Below, in pieces: positions 17,001-32,143 of a stretch of 64,000 nucleotides of DNA. Positions within the stretch are counted from its first letter, which is position 1; every line of letters begins with the position of its first letter. The position numbers were made by a program, and so were the translations under genes. Source of the stretch: Prochilodus magdalenae (lineage: Eukaryota > Chordata > Actinopteri > Characiformes > Prochilodontidae); the NCBI GenBank assembly GCA_024036415.1, contig JAMWET010001328.1, forward strand, positions 562,001-626,000, given 5' to 3'. Below the pieces are notes generated by a model. The model did no database searches and was not told the origin of the DNA. It was given only the letters and a program-made list of their open reading frames with translations.

Positions 17001-20000
17001 TATATTGCGTCCATGTGGTTGGACCGTTTGCTATTGTGGTTGAATTATGGCATGTTGTGCTTTCCGAGTGTAATATGGGTATCATCAGTACATCTGGAAC
17101 AGTTTCACATATCTGTGGTTTGGTAAGGCAGTGCATGCAAAATAAAAGATAAGATGTGAGGTTGCGAGTGGGCAGGTCATTATCGTTCAGGAAATCTTCA
17201 TTCCTCTGTTTTGTAATGCTTCGGATTATCAGTCCGCCTCCAACCGAGGCGCCCAGCTGCTTTTCTCACCGCCCTGAACCACTCACAATGCCTTTGTAGT
17301 CACAGTGGTGGCAAGATGGGTAGTAACAGCGCGTTAGGTTAAATCACAAACTTCACAGAGCACTATACCTACCCAGTGTCCGAATAGTCAAATGTTTGTG
17401 TCCTATTTATTTTAGTAATTTATTATTGTTTGACCGTTTACACAGTGTCTCCTGAAGCAGCTTTCTAATAAAGAAAGAAGCAAACGTAAATATTTACATA
17501 AATAAATAAACATTGCAATGTAAATTCAATGTACAAAATTCAATGTAATTTTCTATAGGTCTCTTCATACGTCCTGTCCGGCTTTTTTTATAAAAATTCA
17601 TGAAAAAAATGTTTATTATTGTTTATTGTGAAAAAAAAGTATAGTCATGTTGCTCATGTATTCAGATAACAGTGATAAATCTGCAATAATCCAAATCCTG
17701 CCTTGAAACTTTTATGGTCATATATATTCTGGGCATCTGAAGAGGCTGTAAGTGGGTTACATAATTGATTTATTATTTTAGTAGTGGTTGAGGTCAGTGA
17801 AATAGTTCAAGTAATATGGCTGCCTAAGTATTCTAGCTGTCATAAGAAAATCCTGTTTTATGTAATTCTAATAAATGTAGAGGTTATTCCAGCAATAAAT
17901 CTAAAAGAGAGAGCCAGTTGATCCTGTTCTATAAGTCTCCAGAGCAGGAAGTCGCACCCACTGACCACTTCGTTAGATACACCACGTTATATCTACCCCC
18001 CTTGTCCATTTTATCAGCTCTGTTTAGTATGTAGATGCACTTGTAGAACTACAATAACAGACTGTAGGCATGTAATCTGTTTGTCTGGGGTTCTGTTAAT
18101 CCCCGTTCGCCCTGTTCTTCAATGGCCAGAACCTCGACAGCACCACCACAGAGCAGGTATTATGTGGGTAGTGGGTCCTCCTCAGCACTGCAGTGAAACT
18201 GACGTCGTGGTGTGAGTGAATCAGAGACAGCAGTGCTGCTGGAGTTTTTAAAAAACTCAGGGAATCAGATGGACTACTGTCTATAACTGCAGAACTACTA
18301 AGTGCCTCTATATGGTAGGTAGAGCTGCTCAAATAGACAGTGAGTGTAGATACAAAAATAGTAATAAATATTAATAATAATAAAGTGGCCAGTACATGGA
18401 CTGTTTTGTTTTTTAGTTTTTGCATCTCACTTGTTATTAAAAATGATGGGAGGTGGCATAAACACCATAAAACCAACATAAAAAAGTGATATTACTGAGG
18501 AAATGCACTATAATGGGGAAATTCTATCAGCCATGAGAGTAACCCAGATTATATCAAACAGCATGTATTATTTGTCTGCTCTCTGCTTTAGGGTTTGCGG
18601 TTATGGCAGACACTTCAGGGATGGAGGGGAAAGAGAGCGAGAATGAGGGTTTCTATGGTAACCGGGCTCAGGAATTAAGTTTTCTGTTTGATAGTTGGGC
18701 GGCACCGCCATGTAACTGACCTGAAAATAAGAAAGTTATATTTCAGAGAAGCGAAAATAACAAATGAGGAACAGGTAATTAGGAAAAGCATCAAATGGTG
18801 ACTAGCAGTGCATTAGACCTTATTCTGTGGCTTCTGTTTTCCCCCTATCCTCGTTCTGGAACTTTCCACTGCTGCGGGGAGAGAGTGTTCAAAAAGATAA
18901 CCTCTCTATCATTTATCTGTGGTAGGTGTTCTTTCATGCTTCGGGAAACACTCCCCAGATTGTAATCTGTCTGAGGTAAGGCACAGATTGGCACTCAAAG
19001 GCTTCAAGTCAAAGAGGTCTGCGTCATTGCAAAGGGTATGGGTGTGGGCGGGGATGTGCTGGTAGGGTGGAGGTCTTGTTTTGGAATTCCTGATCTTCTG
19101 AGGTTGTGGTTGTTTACAAACAACCTGTATTGAGAATAAAAGACATCTGAAAGGTCTGTGAGATGGGAATACCTGTTGATTACATAATGGGATTTAGCAA
19201 GGGGGGAGAAGAAGTCGGCACAAGTGGAAAGGTGGAATAGTCACAGCTAACAGCTTCCTTGATTCAGATGTGTAGATTAATTACACACAAATTAAGTTTG
19301 TTACATTAACTTAAGGTAAATTAAGTATTTGAGCATAATTGTCGTATGTTGCTGTTACATTTAATTCATGTTAAGATGATGTATATATTTGAACCATGTA
19401 CAGGGGTTGGACAATGAAACTGAAACACCTGTCATTTTAGTGTGGGAGGTCTCATGGCTAATTGGACCAGCCTGGTGGCCAATCTTCATTAATTGCACAT
19501 TGCACCAGTAAGAGCAGAGTGTGAAGGTTCAGTTAGCAGGTAAGAGCACAGTTCTGCTCAAAATACTGCAATGCACACAACATTATGGGTGACATACCAG
19601 AGTTCAAAAGAGGACAAATTGTTGGTGCACGTCTTGCTGGCGCATCTGTGACCAAGACAGCAAGTCTTTGTGATGTATCAAGAGCCACGGTATCCAGGGT
19701 AATGTCAGCATACCACCACGAAGGACGAACCTCCACCAGCATCACGTAGTGACCTGGCCACTATCCTGCAAAAAGAATGGCTTAAAATCCCTCTGACCAC
19801 TGTGCAGGACGCAGTATATGTCATTCCCAAGACCAACTGACGCTGTATTGGCCGCAAAAGGAGGCCCTACACCATACTAATAAATGATTGTGGTCCAAAA
19901 CCAGGTGTTTCAGTTTCATTGTCCAACCCCTGTAGATTTAAAGCAGGCTGTAAGCAACCTTTTCTAGTGGAACACTGTGTGCATGGCTCTGTCAATAAAA

Positions 20001-23000
20001 ATCGGACTGATCTCATTTTACAGATTGTATGATGCCACTTTTTCTTTTTGGGTACCGATACTAAACTTAGTAAGCTGTTTTATTAAAGTGCTTGAATTGC
20101 AATAATTCTAAAGAACAATATTAATAGCCCAAGTAGGCCGCAATTGCCGTACTGTGATGTCCTGTGGTTGCACGAGCTTATTTCTATTGAAGTGACCAGA
20201 ATGAGTTAGGAGATCTGTAGCTCGCTGTTCCTCGCTAAGTGAACAAAAACGACAACAACCATCTGATGTGGCTTCGAATACGTCAGCCTACTAGTAAGAT
20301 CATTTGGTCAGTTGTTACTTGCTGTGGAACTACAGGTTTAGGTGTTCTGCTTCTACTGGTTCAAAGTGGATGAAATCGTACAGCTTGGCCGCTACGTGCA
20401 CACTGGTGTTGTGGTTGTGATGGAATTGCAGATCTCTTCCGCTCTAAGCACTGTGCCAAACCTCAGTGTCGTCCAAGGTTTGAGAAATGTGAAATATTAA
20501 TGAACTAACTTCCTGAGATTACAATTCTCCAGAACTGTCTTAGAGATGCTGCAGAATTTGGCTTGCGGTTCGCCAGCTTGTTTAGTGAATTTTCCTGTTC
20601 GCCAGCTTTTTACTCGAGTGTTCTGTTCAACCTTGAATGCTATAGTTTTCTCAGGAGCCAGAATGTAACCGTGGCACCATGTAACGTGGAACTGAGCGCT
20701 TAATTAAGAAGCTGGTGAATAGCAAACCAGTTTCAGCCTCGGTTAAGCCGTAATACACGAGAGGAAGTGCTGTGCTCCAAGTTCTGCCAGAAAGTCACCA
20801 AAGCAAAGGTGCTGGAAAACGATATTTAATCTTCTATAAGGTGTACAGCAGCTAAAGGGCCTTTCACATATTGGCTCTGGTGTTCTGTGGTCGTAAGCAC
20901 ACAGTAGATCGTAGGTTTACAGTGTGTCAGTAACGTGTACTGAACTCTCGTTATTGAAGTATGATGATGTAAATCCTGTGTTCTGTCATGGCCCCCTTAT
21001 TTACCACTGTGGACAGGTCTAATTACCGGCACTTTTTAGTGAAAAGTGCGGTTGGTTCGTGTACTTTGATTACTGGTGATGTCGGCTATATACTCAGAAA
21101 AGCAAAATGTCTTGTAACGTGGGATGATTGATTAATCACAATTCCGGTAAATGTTGTTGTTGCTCACCGTCATGTTGCTGTAATAGGTTTAATCCATGTG
21201 GTTTCAGCCCTCTGTATTTTGAGCATCATTGCTTGGATTCATAATGACACACTTTTATCACTTATATTTATTTTTTGATCACATTCTTTCATCACTAAGG
21301 AATTGCAGACTGGACAATACAGCCACTGTGTAAACAGGCGTATTTGACTGTAGTTGAAAGTTTTCTCTGCCCTCTCTGTGACCTTGTTTTGTGCCTCAGT
21401 GATGTCTTTGTTGTTGCAGTCTTCCTGTCTTTGACAAACTGAGTCCTGCTGGGGACTTGTTGTGACTGTTTGATAAGGAGCATTTCTATTTCTGTCTCTG
21501 TGATTGAATAATGTTATAAAAAAATATTCTTTACTGTCAAAGTGCAGGGGTGTGTATGGTTTTGGGTGTTGTCTGTGGACAGTTGACAGTTAGGCTAATG
21601 AAAATAAAGTTTTTTTATTGCTTGATTGACAATTTTAAGGTAGTATTGTGTGATGCATCTACTGTTTATGGTGTTCTTCTACCATCTGTTACAATACCTT
21701 TGTAGTACCATAACGATATTGGGCAAAAGTGGGTACTCGGTCTTATAGGTGTGTTATGTACTCATACCTGCGGTTATCAGACGCAGCTGGAATGTGGGAA
21801 ATACTGGAATCATTCTCACAGTCAGAAGAAAAATGGAAATGGGTGGGGGCTCCTTGTTAGGCTAACACTATAAGACTGGTCATTCTTTTATTCCTGCTGC
21901 CTTGAAGACTGTGACTTCTTTAGATGATTAGACATGAGTGGTGATCAAGAGACCACTGCTTTTTTTTTTTTTCATCCGAAATGTGAGTGAAACATCACAG
22001 GCACAGTCAGTTAGCTGAACATGGTAATGTTAGCATGGTTTGCACTATGTGTCCTGCATTACGTGCATGTATTTGTGTCAGCTATGACTCATAACTCATA
22101 CCAAAAGAACAGTTTTGACCAAGGAATGCTATATACTCCACTGCTGGTGGACTCGATGCACCTAAACTAAAAGTACAAAAATTAATAACTTATGTTTTTT
22201 TCTCTCCACTGGTTCCAAATGTGCTGTGTATCTAATAGTATAGTACACTGTTTCTCAGCCCTGGTCCTGGAGGCTCCCTACCCTGCTCTTTTTAGTGCTT
22301 CTAACACTCTCAAAGCCCTATTAGATTTGCAGGGGGTGTGTTAAAGCAGTGAATCCACTAAACCGTGCAGGGCAGTGTGCCTTCAGGACCAGGGTTTGGG
22401 AACGCTGGTATGGTGACACAGTGATAGGAATTGAACCGACAGTCTTGATGGTTTTGAATTGCCACTGTGATGAAGCCTTAAGAGTTTCTGACTTGGAAAA
22501 GGGGAGGTGGGCTAACTGCCTTTCCCACTAGTGCGGGAGTGCGGACAGCTGCAGCTCATTGATGGTGAAGCACCAACTGTATATAGACTAGCTGTTACCT
22601 TGGTGTGAGAGGGAGGGAGAGATGCTGACCGTGAGGGAACTTAAGAAGACTTTAAGAAGACTTAAAGGACTAAACTAAGCAAACTTGTACTTGTCTTTGA
22701 GTGACTGTCTTTGAGTCTCGGCAGGTTTCCTAGTCAGTGTGCTTGGCCTTGGTCTTGGTTGAGCCACAGAGCTCATTGTAGACCATTTCTCTGGTCTGTC
22801 TATACTGTATAGTAGATGTATAGCTGGAAGAGGTGATCACAATGGCAGTGACTGTATAGCGAAAAGCTTTGCTTTGACACTGCTGCAAGTATTGTACTGG
22901 CAGGTATGGCATGTGAAACACTACCCATATCAGGCACGGTATTAACACCAGGCGCTGCAGGTGTCCTTTTCCCTGTCATGCATCCTCCACACTTGTATCA

Positions 23001-26000
23001 CTGTGACCGAGAGAAAACAACACCTACGACAAGAGGCTTCAGTGCTGCTGGCTGTTCTCCAAAGCCCAGAGTTCAAACTGCCTTTACAAAAGGGCTCATG
23101 CTGTAGTCAAATATGTTTACTTATTCCAGAGCTACAGATATCGAGACTCTCTGTGGATTTCTGAGTGAATTATTCCCATGGCCTGCCTTTGTATTCCATG
23201 GATTTCTATACCTACCATCTAACACCCACAATATAATTTCTGTCTCTTTGTTTTCCTGTTCCCCTCTCACTCTACTAAGATGGTTTTGCAGTGTTGACAG
23301 GCTACAGGAAGACCTTTCTTGCAGGTATGGACAGAAACTGCCTCCATGTGCTGTTTGTCTGTCCATCCACTGTGTTAATAGCTGGAGTCTTGATTCTTGT
23401 CTGCTCAAAAAGCTTTATGCTTGTCTGAAAGAAGTCTGTGCTTTGCTCAATTCATCAGCTTTGTTCTGTTCTGCTTTCATACATATTTATATTTATTTGT
23501 CATTATAATAGCCCCCTTTGTCCTTGTTATGGCTAATATATAGTATAGTATAATATAATATAATATAATATAATATAATATAATATATAGAAAAAACAAC
23601 TAGTGGAAACAAAACCCCCTACAGGATTATGTGACGCTCCCCTCCAGCGACACTACATATGTTGCTTGGATTGTAAAAATGTGTCACCAATATTCATATT
23701 TGACAATTCACAGTGGACAAATTATCATATCTTTAAAGCATTTAGACTGCAATTTTTAACCAAATACAAACATATTAGAGAATATTAATGTTATTGTAAT
23801 GTTTAGCTCCTCAAAACTGATTTTCAGGTGTTAATTTTCATGTACACTCATCATCAAATAATAGTTGCTCTCAGAAGGAAGTGTTGGATGGCAGTGCTAT
23901 TGGGAAGGTGTCCTGTGATGATCCATCCCATGCATCTTAAATATTCTCACACAGTTCCTGCAGATTTTGTGGTAGGGGTGGAGTTGGAGTGACGCCAGGG
24001 CTTCTGGACGTGTGAGACGTGACAACAAAATATTCGTCTTGGCACTGACCACAGTGCTTCCACACACTGATTTGTTGGTCGTCTCCACCAACTTCTGTGG
24101 AAAGATGATGACCGGCTGCCATTCTGAGTCACTTCACGTAACTCTCTGTAATCTCGTTGATGCAGTGTTAAGGGCAGCCATCGTAAGGTAGTCCTGCGTG
24201 TTGCAGCCGTCTGCCAACAGTCCTGGATGACTCATGGAGAGCATCACTGCTCCCTGGATATCTGCAACCGTGACTGTTGGGGCAGTCAGGTACAGCGATG
24301 AGGCCTGTCCTTACTTGCGTCACATGTGCAGCTGAGCATGAAGCTGAAATTGATCCCTTCTGGGTGCAACTATTCTTTGGTTAAGTGTAATTCCTCTCAT
24401 GTTGATAATTCCTCATGACTTCCTTGTTCTTCCCATTTCCTTTGCTTTCAGTGTTGTCTTTTCCACCTCCCCTCATGCGCGCGTGCGTGTGTTCACGCGT
24501 GCTTGCATGCATGCTGTCCTGGTCTGTATCTAGGCCGCCGCCTGTGCTAAAAGGTTGCCTTAAAGAGTCTGTCAGATGTTGTTGTTAGAGTGCCAGCTGA
24601 GGCAAACACACTCTGAGCTTTGTTCTGCAGCTTGTCACAGTGCATTTAGCATCTGATGTTTTTTTTTTTTTTTTTTTCCCCATATCATACAAGTTAGCTC
24701 TTTGTCAAGCTCTGCCATAGGCTCTCTGTACTTGACATGACTCTACTGACTCTTTGGAGCTGGATGGTCTGTGACTCGCAGTGTGCATTCTGTGTAAATG
24801 TTGCGTCTATGAACAAGTGAGTAATTCGGTGCATAGATTGCAGTGTCTATGCTGTGTGTTTTGGCTGAGGTCTGCGTTCTGGGCTGTTTGTATGAGACTG
24901 TGAACCTCCTAATCTTGGTTTTCATTATGCGTCTGCATGACACCCTGCAGACCTGACCCCTCCCCACAGGAAGTCCTGTTATTCTAGGGTTATTGCAGGG
25001 TGTTCTCACAAATCTGAACCATGAGCCTTAGTCATTGGAAGTCCGGGGGTTACCGGAGGAGTGTGGGTGAATGTAAGTCTGTACAATAGAAAACAAAGGG
25101 ATACACTGGCTGTAATTATTTCCATTCGATGACTGTTCAGATATACTTCTGGACCTTTTTGCTTTGGTAGGTTACACTACAGCCTAACAGCCAGTTATCA
25201 TACTCTGCCAAGATGATAACAGTGAAGTGATTAATGATGGAATATAATCACAAGCAAAAGGGGTTAACCCGTGTTCGTCAGTCATGATACAGCGATAATG
25301 CAATATAATGGTATATTATAATATAATATAATACAATACGATGTTCTGTGATATAAATTTGATGCTAATAGATGCAGCATCGTTCCATTCCTATTAAAAA
25401 GCCCAGTGTTCTTGAAATTCAGAGAGCACAGAAATTATGCATAGACCAGATTTAGCGCAGAAACAGACTCAACTTGGATGCATCCTGTATTTTTCTTTGT
25501 TGGTGGGAAATCTGTATGCCTCTGTCTGGGAGCCCTTTAGGGATTCGGAGAAATTTTGAACTTTGAACGACAGAGACTAAGAAGTGTAACATCTGCTCTT
25601 TTCCCTGTTTTCACATTCAGTTGGATATCAGCTTGTGTGAGTGTGACTCAGTGTGGGATCACCATTTTTAGCTTTCAGTTTCAGATGATTGTGACACTGT
25701 GTGTGGGAAGTGAAGTCGTTTTTCCATCATCGTTATGCTCATTGACTGACTGTGAAAGACATGATGTTCTGTTCATTATGTAAAATATGAAACACTAATT
25801 TTTGCACTCATTTATTTATAATATATCCGTGTGACACATATTTAGAGTGTTAAGTGTATGAGTATGCATATTGTATGTCTTTGGGAAGTCAGACTCTGAT
25901 TGGTTCTGTTCTCCACAGACAATAATGGTCTTCTCTCCAGCTCAGACAGGGGAACACCGCTGCCAGGGCATGAGGAGGTAAGTGTGTCCTTGACCTTCTA

Positions 26001-29000
26001 AGTCCTTTCTGACATATTACTCCAGTTGCTTTGTTTTATGGGTCACAAACGAATCATAAAATCAAATAACGATAAACAACGATGACATTAAGGGGCGTCA
26101 TGTTTTATTCATCTATAGTCAGCTATATCATGTGCTGTGTATACACACCAATCAATCAGCCAGTACATTTAAAGCCACCTCCTAGTTTCTACACTATTCG
26201 TCCATTTGATCAACTCCACTGACCACATAGATGGTTTTTGCAGTTCTACAGTTACAGACTGTAGTCCATTTGTTTCTCTGCCTACATTGTTAGCCCTCTT
26301 TTACTCTGTTGTTTAATGGTCAGGACCGCCACAGAGCAGTTATTATTGGAATGGTGGAATACTCTCAGCACTGCAGTGACACTGACGTGGTGGCGTGTTA
26401 GTGTTACGCTGGTGTGAGTGGATCAGACACAGCAGTGCTGCTGGAGTGTTTAAACGCCGTGTCCACTCACTGTCCACTCTATTAGACACTCCTACCTTGC
26501 TGGCCCACCTCTTAGATGTACAGTCAGGGACGATAACTCATCTGCTGCGCAGGTTGTATTGGTCATCCTCTAGTCCTCCATCAGTGGTCACAGGACGCTG
26601 TCTGCAGGATGCTGTAGGCTGGATAGTTGTGGTTGGTGGATTGGTGTCAGTCCAGCAGTGACACTGGGGCTTTTATAAAATCCAGCAGCACTATATGCTT
26701 CACACCTTTGCTTTGCCTTCTTAGTTATGACTTGTAAAGGTTATATAGTGTGACTTATGCAGAAGTGTATGGGTTGAGTGGAACATCATGGCGACTCTCA
26801 AGCCATTACTCTACCGTCACCCAAGTTATTACATCCGTAACCATTCATGACCTTCTCATGACCCGTGTGCATGACAATTTGTTGGTCCCTGCAGCGTTTC
26901 TTTAGGTTAAAGATCAGCTGCTACAGCTTCCTCTTGCTAATGGTTCCTTTGGTGGCAGGGGTGGATGTAACTGCTCCTTATTCCATACACCCACACAATA
27001 GACATGTCAGTGTCTCAGTCTTCCGTGGTTTCCTGTTCGTTGTCAGTTCAGTCTGGTTTAAATTAGCCCTGCGTGTGTGTGTGCTTGCAGTAAACAATTG
27101 GAATACATGTAACAAATATAAATACCTCTCGCATTATAAGTGGTATTTCATTGGCCCTGTTTGGTACTAAATGTCCCATACCTACACATATAAAAGCCAT
27201 TACTCTGTTATTGCCATCATTGTGGTTTCGCTTAAGCTGTTTGAGCTGAATTACCTTTACCTGGAGAGGTACTGTGAGTGATTACTGGTGAGATCCATGA
27301 TTTTAATCCAGTGCAAATCTGCAGTGTCTGTAGCTTTTACAACTGCCATTGCCCATCACAGTGTAGTAGTTCCTCTACTCAAACACATCCACTTGGTTCA
27401 ACTGGCAATTAACAGATGAGTTGAATTAGTTGTGTGTGCGAGCAGGTAAAACACCAGACTGTGCTGGACACTGGCCCTCCAGGACTAAAGCTGAGCTTCC
27501 CTGTTCTCCTTGAACCTGATTATCTGCTCTCTCTTAAATGTAAGCTCCAAGTACAGGAGTTGGTGATTTGATGGTGTTGCATGAATGTTAGGAGTCAGAA
27601 TTTCTCTATATCATAGTTTATATTTTATGTCTGTGGTGAAATAGATGGTCTCCTACTTTTGCTTCTCATGCTCCTTTTAAACAAGTACATTTCCTACAGA
27701 ATAACTGTAGTGCATATTTAATGAATCTGTGGATAAAAACTAAATATTTATTTGGAGTATGGGGAAATAAACTTGACCCTTGATTTTTGGTGGTGCTCTT
27801 CTCTCCTGTAGTTCTGTTTGAATGTAACAGCAGAGCTTGCTACTAAAACTGGCCATTCAGTGTGTGTCCCGGACCTATAATAAACCGAACCTGAAAAGAA
27901 TTCCTAACAGAAATGTAACACTGGTATTGCAGTTTACTTCAGAGCCTAGGCTTAATCCCTGTCCAGGATGCACTGTATATGATTTGTGGAAATTGCACAG
28001 GTATTTTATCCCATATAAATCATCAGTCAAATCCCTTACAGATTATAGGCAAAACCCCCTCTGGTTAATCTAATCCTGCCCAACACAACCTGACAAGGGT
28101 CTAATACACTGATGGTCCACTAGTTCACAATTTGGCATGTGTGACAGGATTCTAGTTAAAATAGTGTGCACTGCTGAGGTTTAGAGGCGCCTTCCTGGCA
28201 GGGGAGCAAATGCTTTACCCCTTCACAGACACAGACACAAACTGTGCTATCAGATAACCTGGCAGCACAGACAGAGATTGCTTAACCCCAGGTGTGTGTG
28301 GGATAAGCTGGTCTTTTAACCAGAGCCTTCGCTACAGTGAGTAATTGTCTGTATATTCATAAAGGTATTATAGGCATTAGTTGCTAGAATCTATCTGGAA
28401 TTTGTTTTTAATAATGTTGTGTCTTCATAAAATCATAAAATGTTTTATGAGGTTTGAGAAACATGGAGTATATTTTTCCACTTTTTTAACCATGTGTGGC
28501 ATGTTCATTCGCTGGGTCCTGACTACAGTGATTCTCTGCCATAAATAAGTTATTTCTAGAGCTAGGCCAAAATCTGAGGTTTGATTAAACCAACAAACCA
28601 TTTTACAGTGCATTTTTCTTTGATTTTACGTGATCCTGTATATCATCTTTTAACATCACCTGAAAAAAAATGAGTATGTTGTAATTAATATTGATTGTTC
28701 TGACTGGAAGGTAAATAGATGAAGGATGGTCTATGACTTTTGCACAGTACTTCTCAAACTTCTTATTTACAAGCACGTTTCTTACAGTTTACCTATAATG
28801 GCAGTTTGATGAATGTGTGAATAAAAAAGCTATAAAAGCTTTTTAAATATATGTTTAAGGGAATTTGACTTTACCCTGAATTAGTTGGTGCTGCCATTGG
28901 CATTGCAATGTACTTTGATACTAGGCATAATCCTTGTCCAGTGTATGAGGTCTGAGATTTGTTCTGAAGCTACAGCTCATCTTTATGATTACCCTGGCTA

Positions 29001-29115
29001 TTCTCACATGGCAGAGCATCTCGGGTAATTGTTGTGATAAAGGCCGGATAGCTTATGAGCACTTTTGGGAACAATTTTTTGCAGTTACCTTGGTCTTAAA
29101 GAGCCCATATTGTAC

Positions 29116-29168
<53 letters not shown>

Positions 29169-30029
29169 AATGACAATCACCAAACCAGAACATAGAAAAA
29201 CACAAGAATAAATATATAAAATGCATAAAATTATAGACAATATGTGTATGTATGGTAGTAAATGGACAAAAACAAGTGTTAAAACCTTAATATACAATAT
29301 TATAACTCAATCAGTCAGTTAAGATGTGAAAATCTCAAAGACAACTTGAAATAAACAGTGCAGCTTACTAAGGGAGATCAAGGGAGGATACATTTGTACA
29401 TACTCAAATGAAGGGTCATAAATCATGAAATTTCTGTATGGAGCCAGTTATAGTGATTTTCTGCAGTTTCACCACACTGCACAATTCTTGAATCCACATG
29501 GTGTGAGAAAGAGGTTTAGGACATTACCATGTTAATATTTTTTCTGCAAGAAAAATGGCAAAGGTCGTCGTCCTCCTCCATAAAAAGGGAAACTGATGAA
29601 GGGATTGCACCAAATTGGGGTATAATGGCATTGGGCTTAATGGACCAGTAATATGTGTTATTGATTTGAACATGGACCAGTGTAAGTACAAAGAGGGGCA
29701 GGACCAAAACGTGTGCGTGGTTCGTTAAAGTTTTTTGACAGCTGTCAAGTCATTCGATCCATGTACAAGTACACAGTGGAGTGAAATTACATTCCTCCAG
29801 GAATAAGGTGCAACATGGAACAAAAGAGTACACAGTTCAAAGGTGCAGACATACATGTGCAAACAACTAGAAAACATTACAATAAATACAGTAAATTAAC
29901 CAGACACTATACTCACAAGCATACACTAAGGGCAGTGCAGCACCGATACAGTACTCGTTTTCTGGACCTGAGGGAGAATAAGGTGCAGAGAGATTTAGCA
30001 TGCTGTGGTACAGGAGTGAAAGCATGCAT

Positions 30030-30097
<68 letters not shown>

Positions 30098-31948
30098 CAG
30101 ATACTGAGGTAGTAATGTGTAAACAGTGTAAACACAGTGTTAGCAGCATTGTTCCAGACAGTGAAAGCCGAGCATCAAAAGAGGAGTGTGTGCGTGTGGA
30201 GTGTGCGTGTGGAGTGTGCGTGTGGAGTGTGCGTGTGGAGTGTGCGTGTGGAGTGTGCGTGTGGAGTGTGCGTGTGGAGGTCAGTCAGAGTTTAAAAGCC
30301 TGATTCCTTAAGGAATAAGTTGCAGAGTCTGGCAGAGTGATGGCGCGGATGCTTAGGTACATTCTGCCAGGCGGCAGCAGTGAAAAAAGTCTGTATGAGT
30401 GATGGGTGGGGTCGTCCACAATGCTGGTGGCTTTGCGGATGCAGTGTGTAGTGTAGATGTCCATGATGGAGGTAAGAGAGACCCTGATGATCGTCTCAGC
30501 TGTCCTCACTATATGCTCTATGGTCTTGCGGTCAGAGATGGTACAGTTCCCAAACCAGTCAATGATGCAGCTACTTCGGGTTGCTCTCCACAGTGCTCAA
30601 ATAGAACGTGGTGAGGATGGAAGGGGGAGATAAGCCTTCAGCCTCCACAGGAAGTAGAGGCGCTGCATGTAGGATCAATGTTTTTAGCAATATGGGAAAG
30701 TCTAACTTTGGTAAAATGGAACCGATGTGTACATGTTTCTTTCATATAAGGTCTTCTGATTATGTTTGTGAGGTATAATGTGCCAAAACTTTCCCTTAGA
30801 ATTAGATAGGCTGTCCGTTATTGTTGTTCTAGGCTTGACATGTGTCTCCAAAGTCTTATGAGACTTTTTAGCATCCTAAAGTGCAGGTCTTGTGATGGGC
30901 TGGGCAAGTGAGCCATGTATGGCAGAACCACGAGTGACTCGTTTTCCTCTGAATTGCTGGTTGAAGCTGGATGTAGATAAAAATAGCTGCTGTGGTTGGA
31001 GAATGCAGCTGGTCGCCTCTGACATTTACTTCTCATTTGTGTCATTCTGTGTCAAACTGTGAGACTTCTAACTAACACAATTCCAATTTACGAGGTGCTA
31101 CAGTAGACCTTCTCAAGTCTTTCAGAAATGGGATTTCACAGAAGTGGCATGGAGCCAGTAAACGTTCAGCTTCAGCACTTAAAGGAAATAACTGGAGGCG
31201 CTAACAGCTTGCTGCTCTAATATGGGACACGTTCAGGGGGAGTAGACTAGCTGAACTCTTATCTGCAGCGCATGAGTGAGGCCCGCTTTCAGTCCAAGTC
31301 CTGCTAACACAGCATGCAGCATGAATGCCCTGGATCTACGCTTTTTAACCTGTCAGCTTAGGAGCGTTTCTGAGCGATATGGCAGCTAACATTGAGGTAT
31401 GCAGTATGTCTAGCTGAATCAACAGAGTTTTGAATACAGACTGTATGTGCATTTAGACTAGAATATTTCTAGTATTTAGAATCATATGTTTGTGAACTAC
31501 GTATGAATTACACTGTGCTTTTAGTATTTCTTCATGCCATGTTAAACTCCACAGTAAATATTAAGATAAGTTAACACACCCTCTACAGAGAGGACACTGC
31601 ACTTTAAGTACTGTTTATTTGCTAAATGAAACAAACTGTGTGGAGGATATTTTGTTCATATATTTAATATTCCTATATGTTAAACTCATACACACATTAG
31701 TACATAAATACTAATTAATGCACAATTTATATTAACTAACTTTAATGTAATACTGTGTACTTTACTGTCAAGCCTGGAATTTGAAGGAGTGTGGACTTTT
31801 TTGCAATTGATTGGTTTGCAACCCCCCTTTATATCGCTGAATTAACATTTATGTCCTTAGAAGAGGATGTTTTTTACAGAATGTTGCTTTAGCTGCCTAT
31901 GTATGTATGTATGTATGTATGTATGTATGTATGTAGATATTTAGATAT

Positions 31949-31983
<35 letters not shown>

Positions 31984-32108
31984 GATGGTTATTTATTTAT
32001 TTATTTAGATGTTTATTTATTTATATATTTATTTAGATGTTTATTTATATAATTATTTAGATGTTTATTTATTTATATAATTATTTAGATGTTTATTTAT
32101 TTATATGT

Positions 32109-32143
<35 letters not shown>

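Larger units (their letters stand above)
5012..25918 (+). other. ano5: ano5 intron 1 (20.9 kb)
   Basis: GTAGAA donor to CTCCACAG acceptor. Apart from the repeats listed separately, no coding exon or RNA gene is recognised. Stretches without assigned content include about 5012-6000, 7420-8370, 8750-10200, 12810-15950, 18400-19400, 19935-22250 and 24390-25918. Confidence 0.7.

Noticed and set aside
18096..18479. 127-codon minus-strand frame
   Set aside because: It lies mostly within the MITE copy at 17958-18395; not conserved in other copies.
29116..29168. CRISPR-like array
   Set aside because: A simple trinucleotide repeat without spacers; a vertebrate genome would not be expected to have one.
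29815..30303. 162-codon + strand frame
   Set aside because: Most of it is the (CA)n tract and the 13-bp minisatellite; no family resemblance and no splice support.
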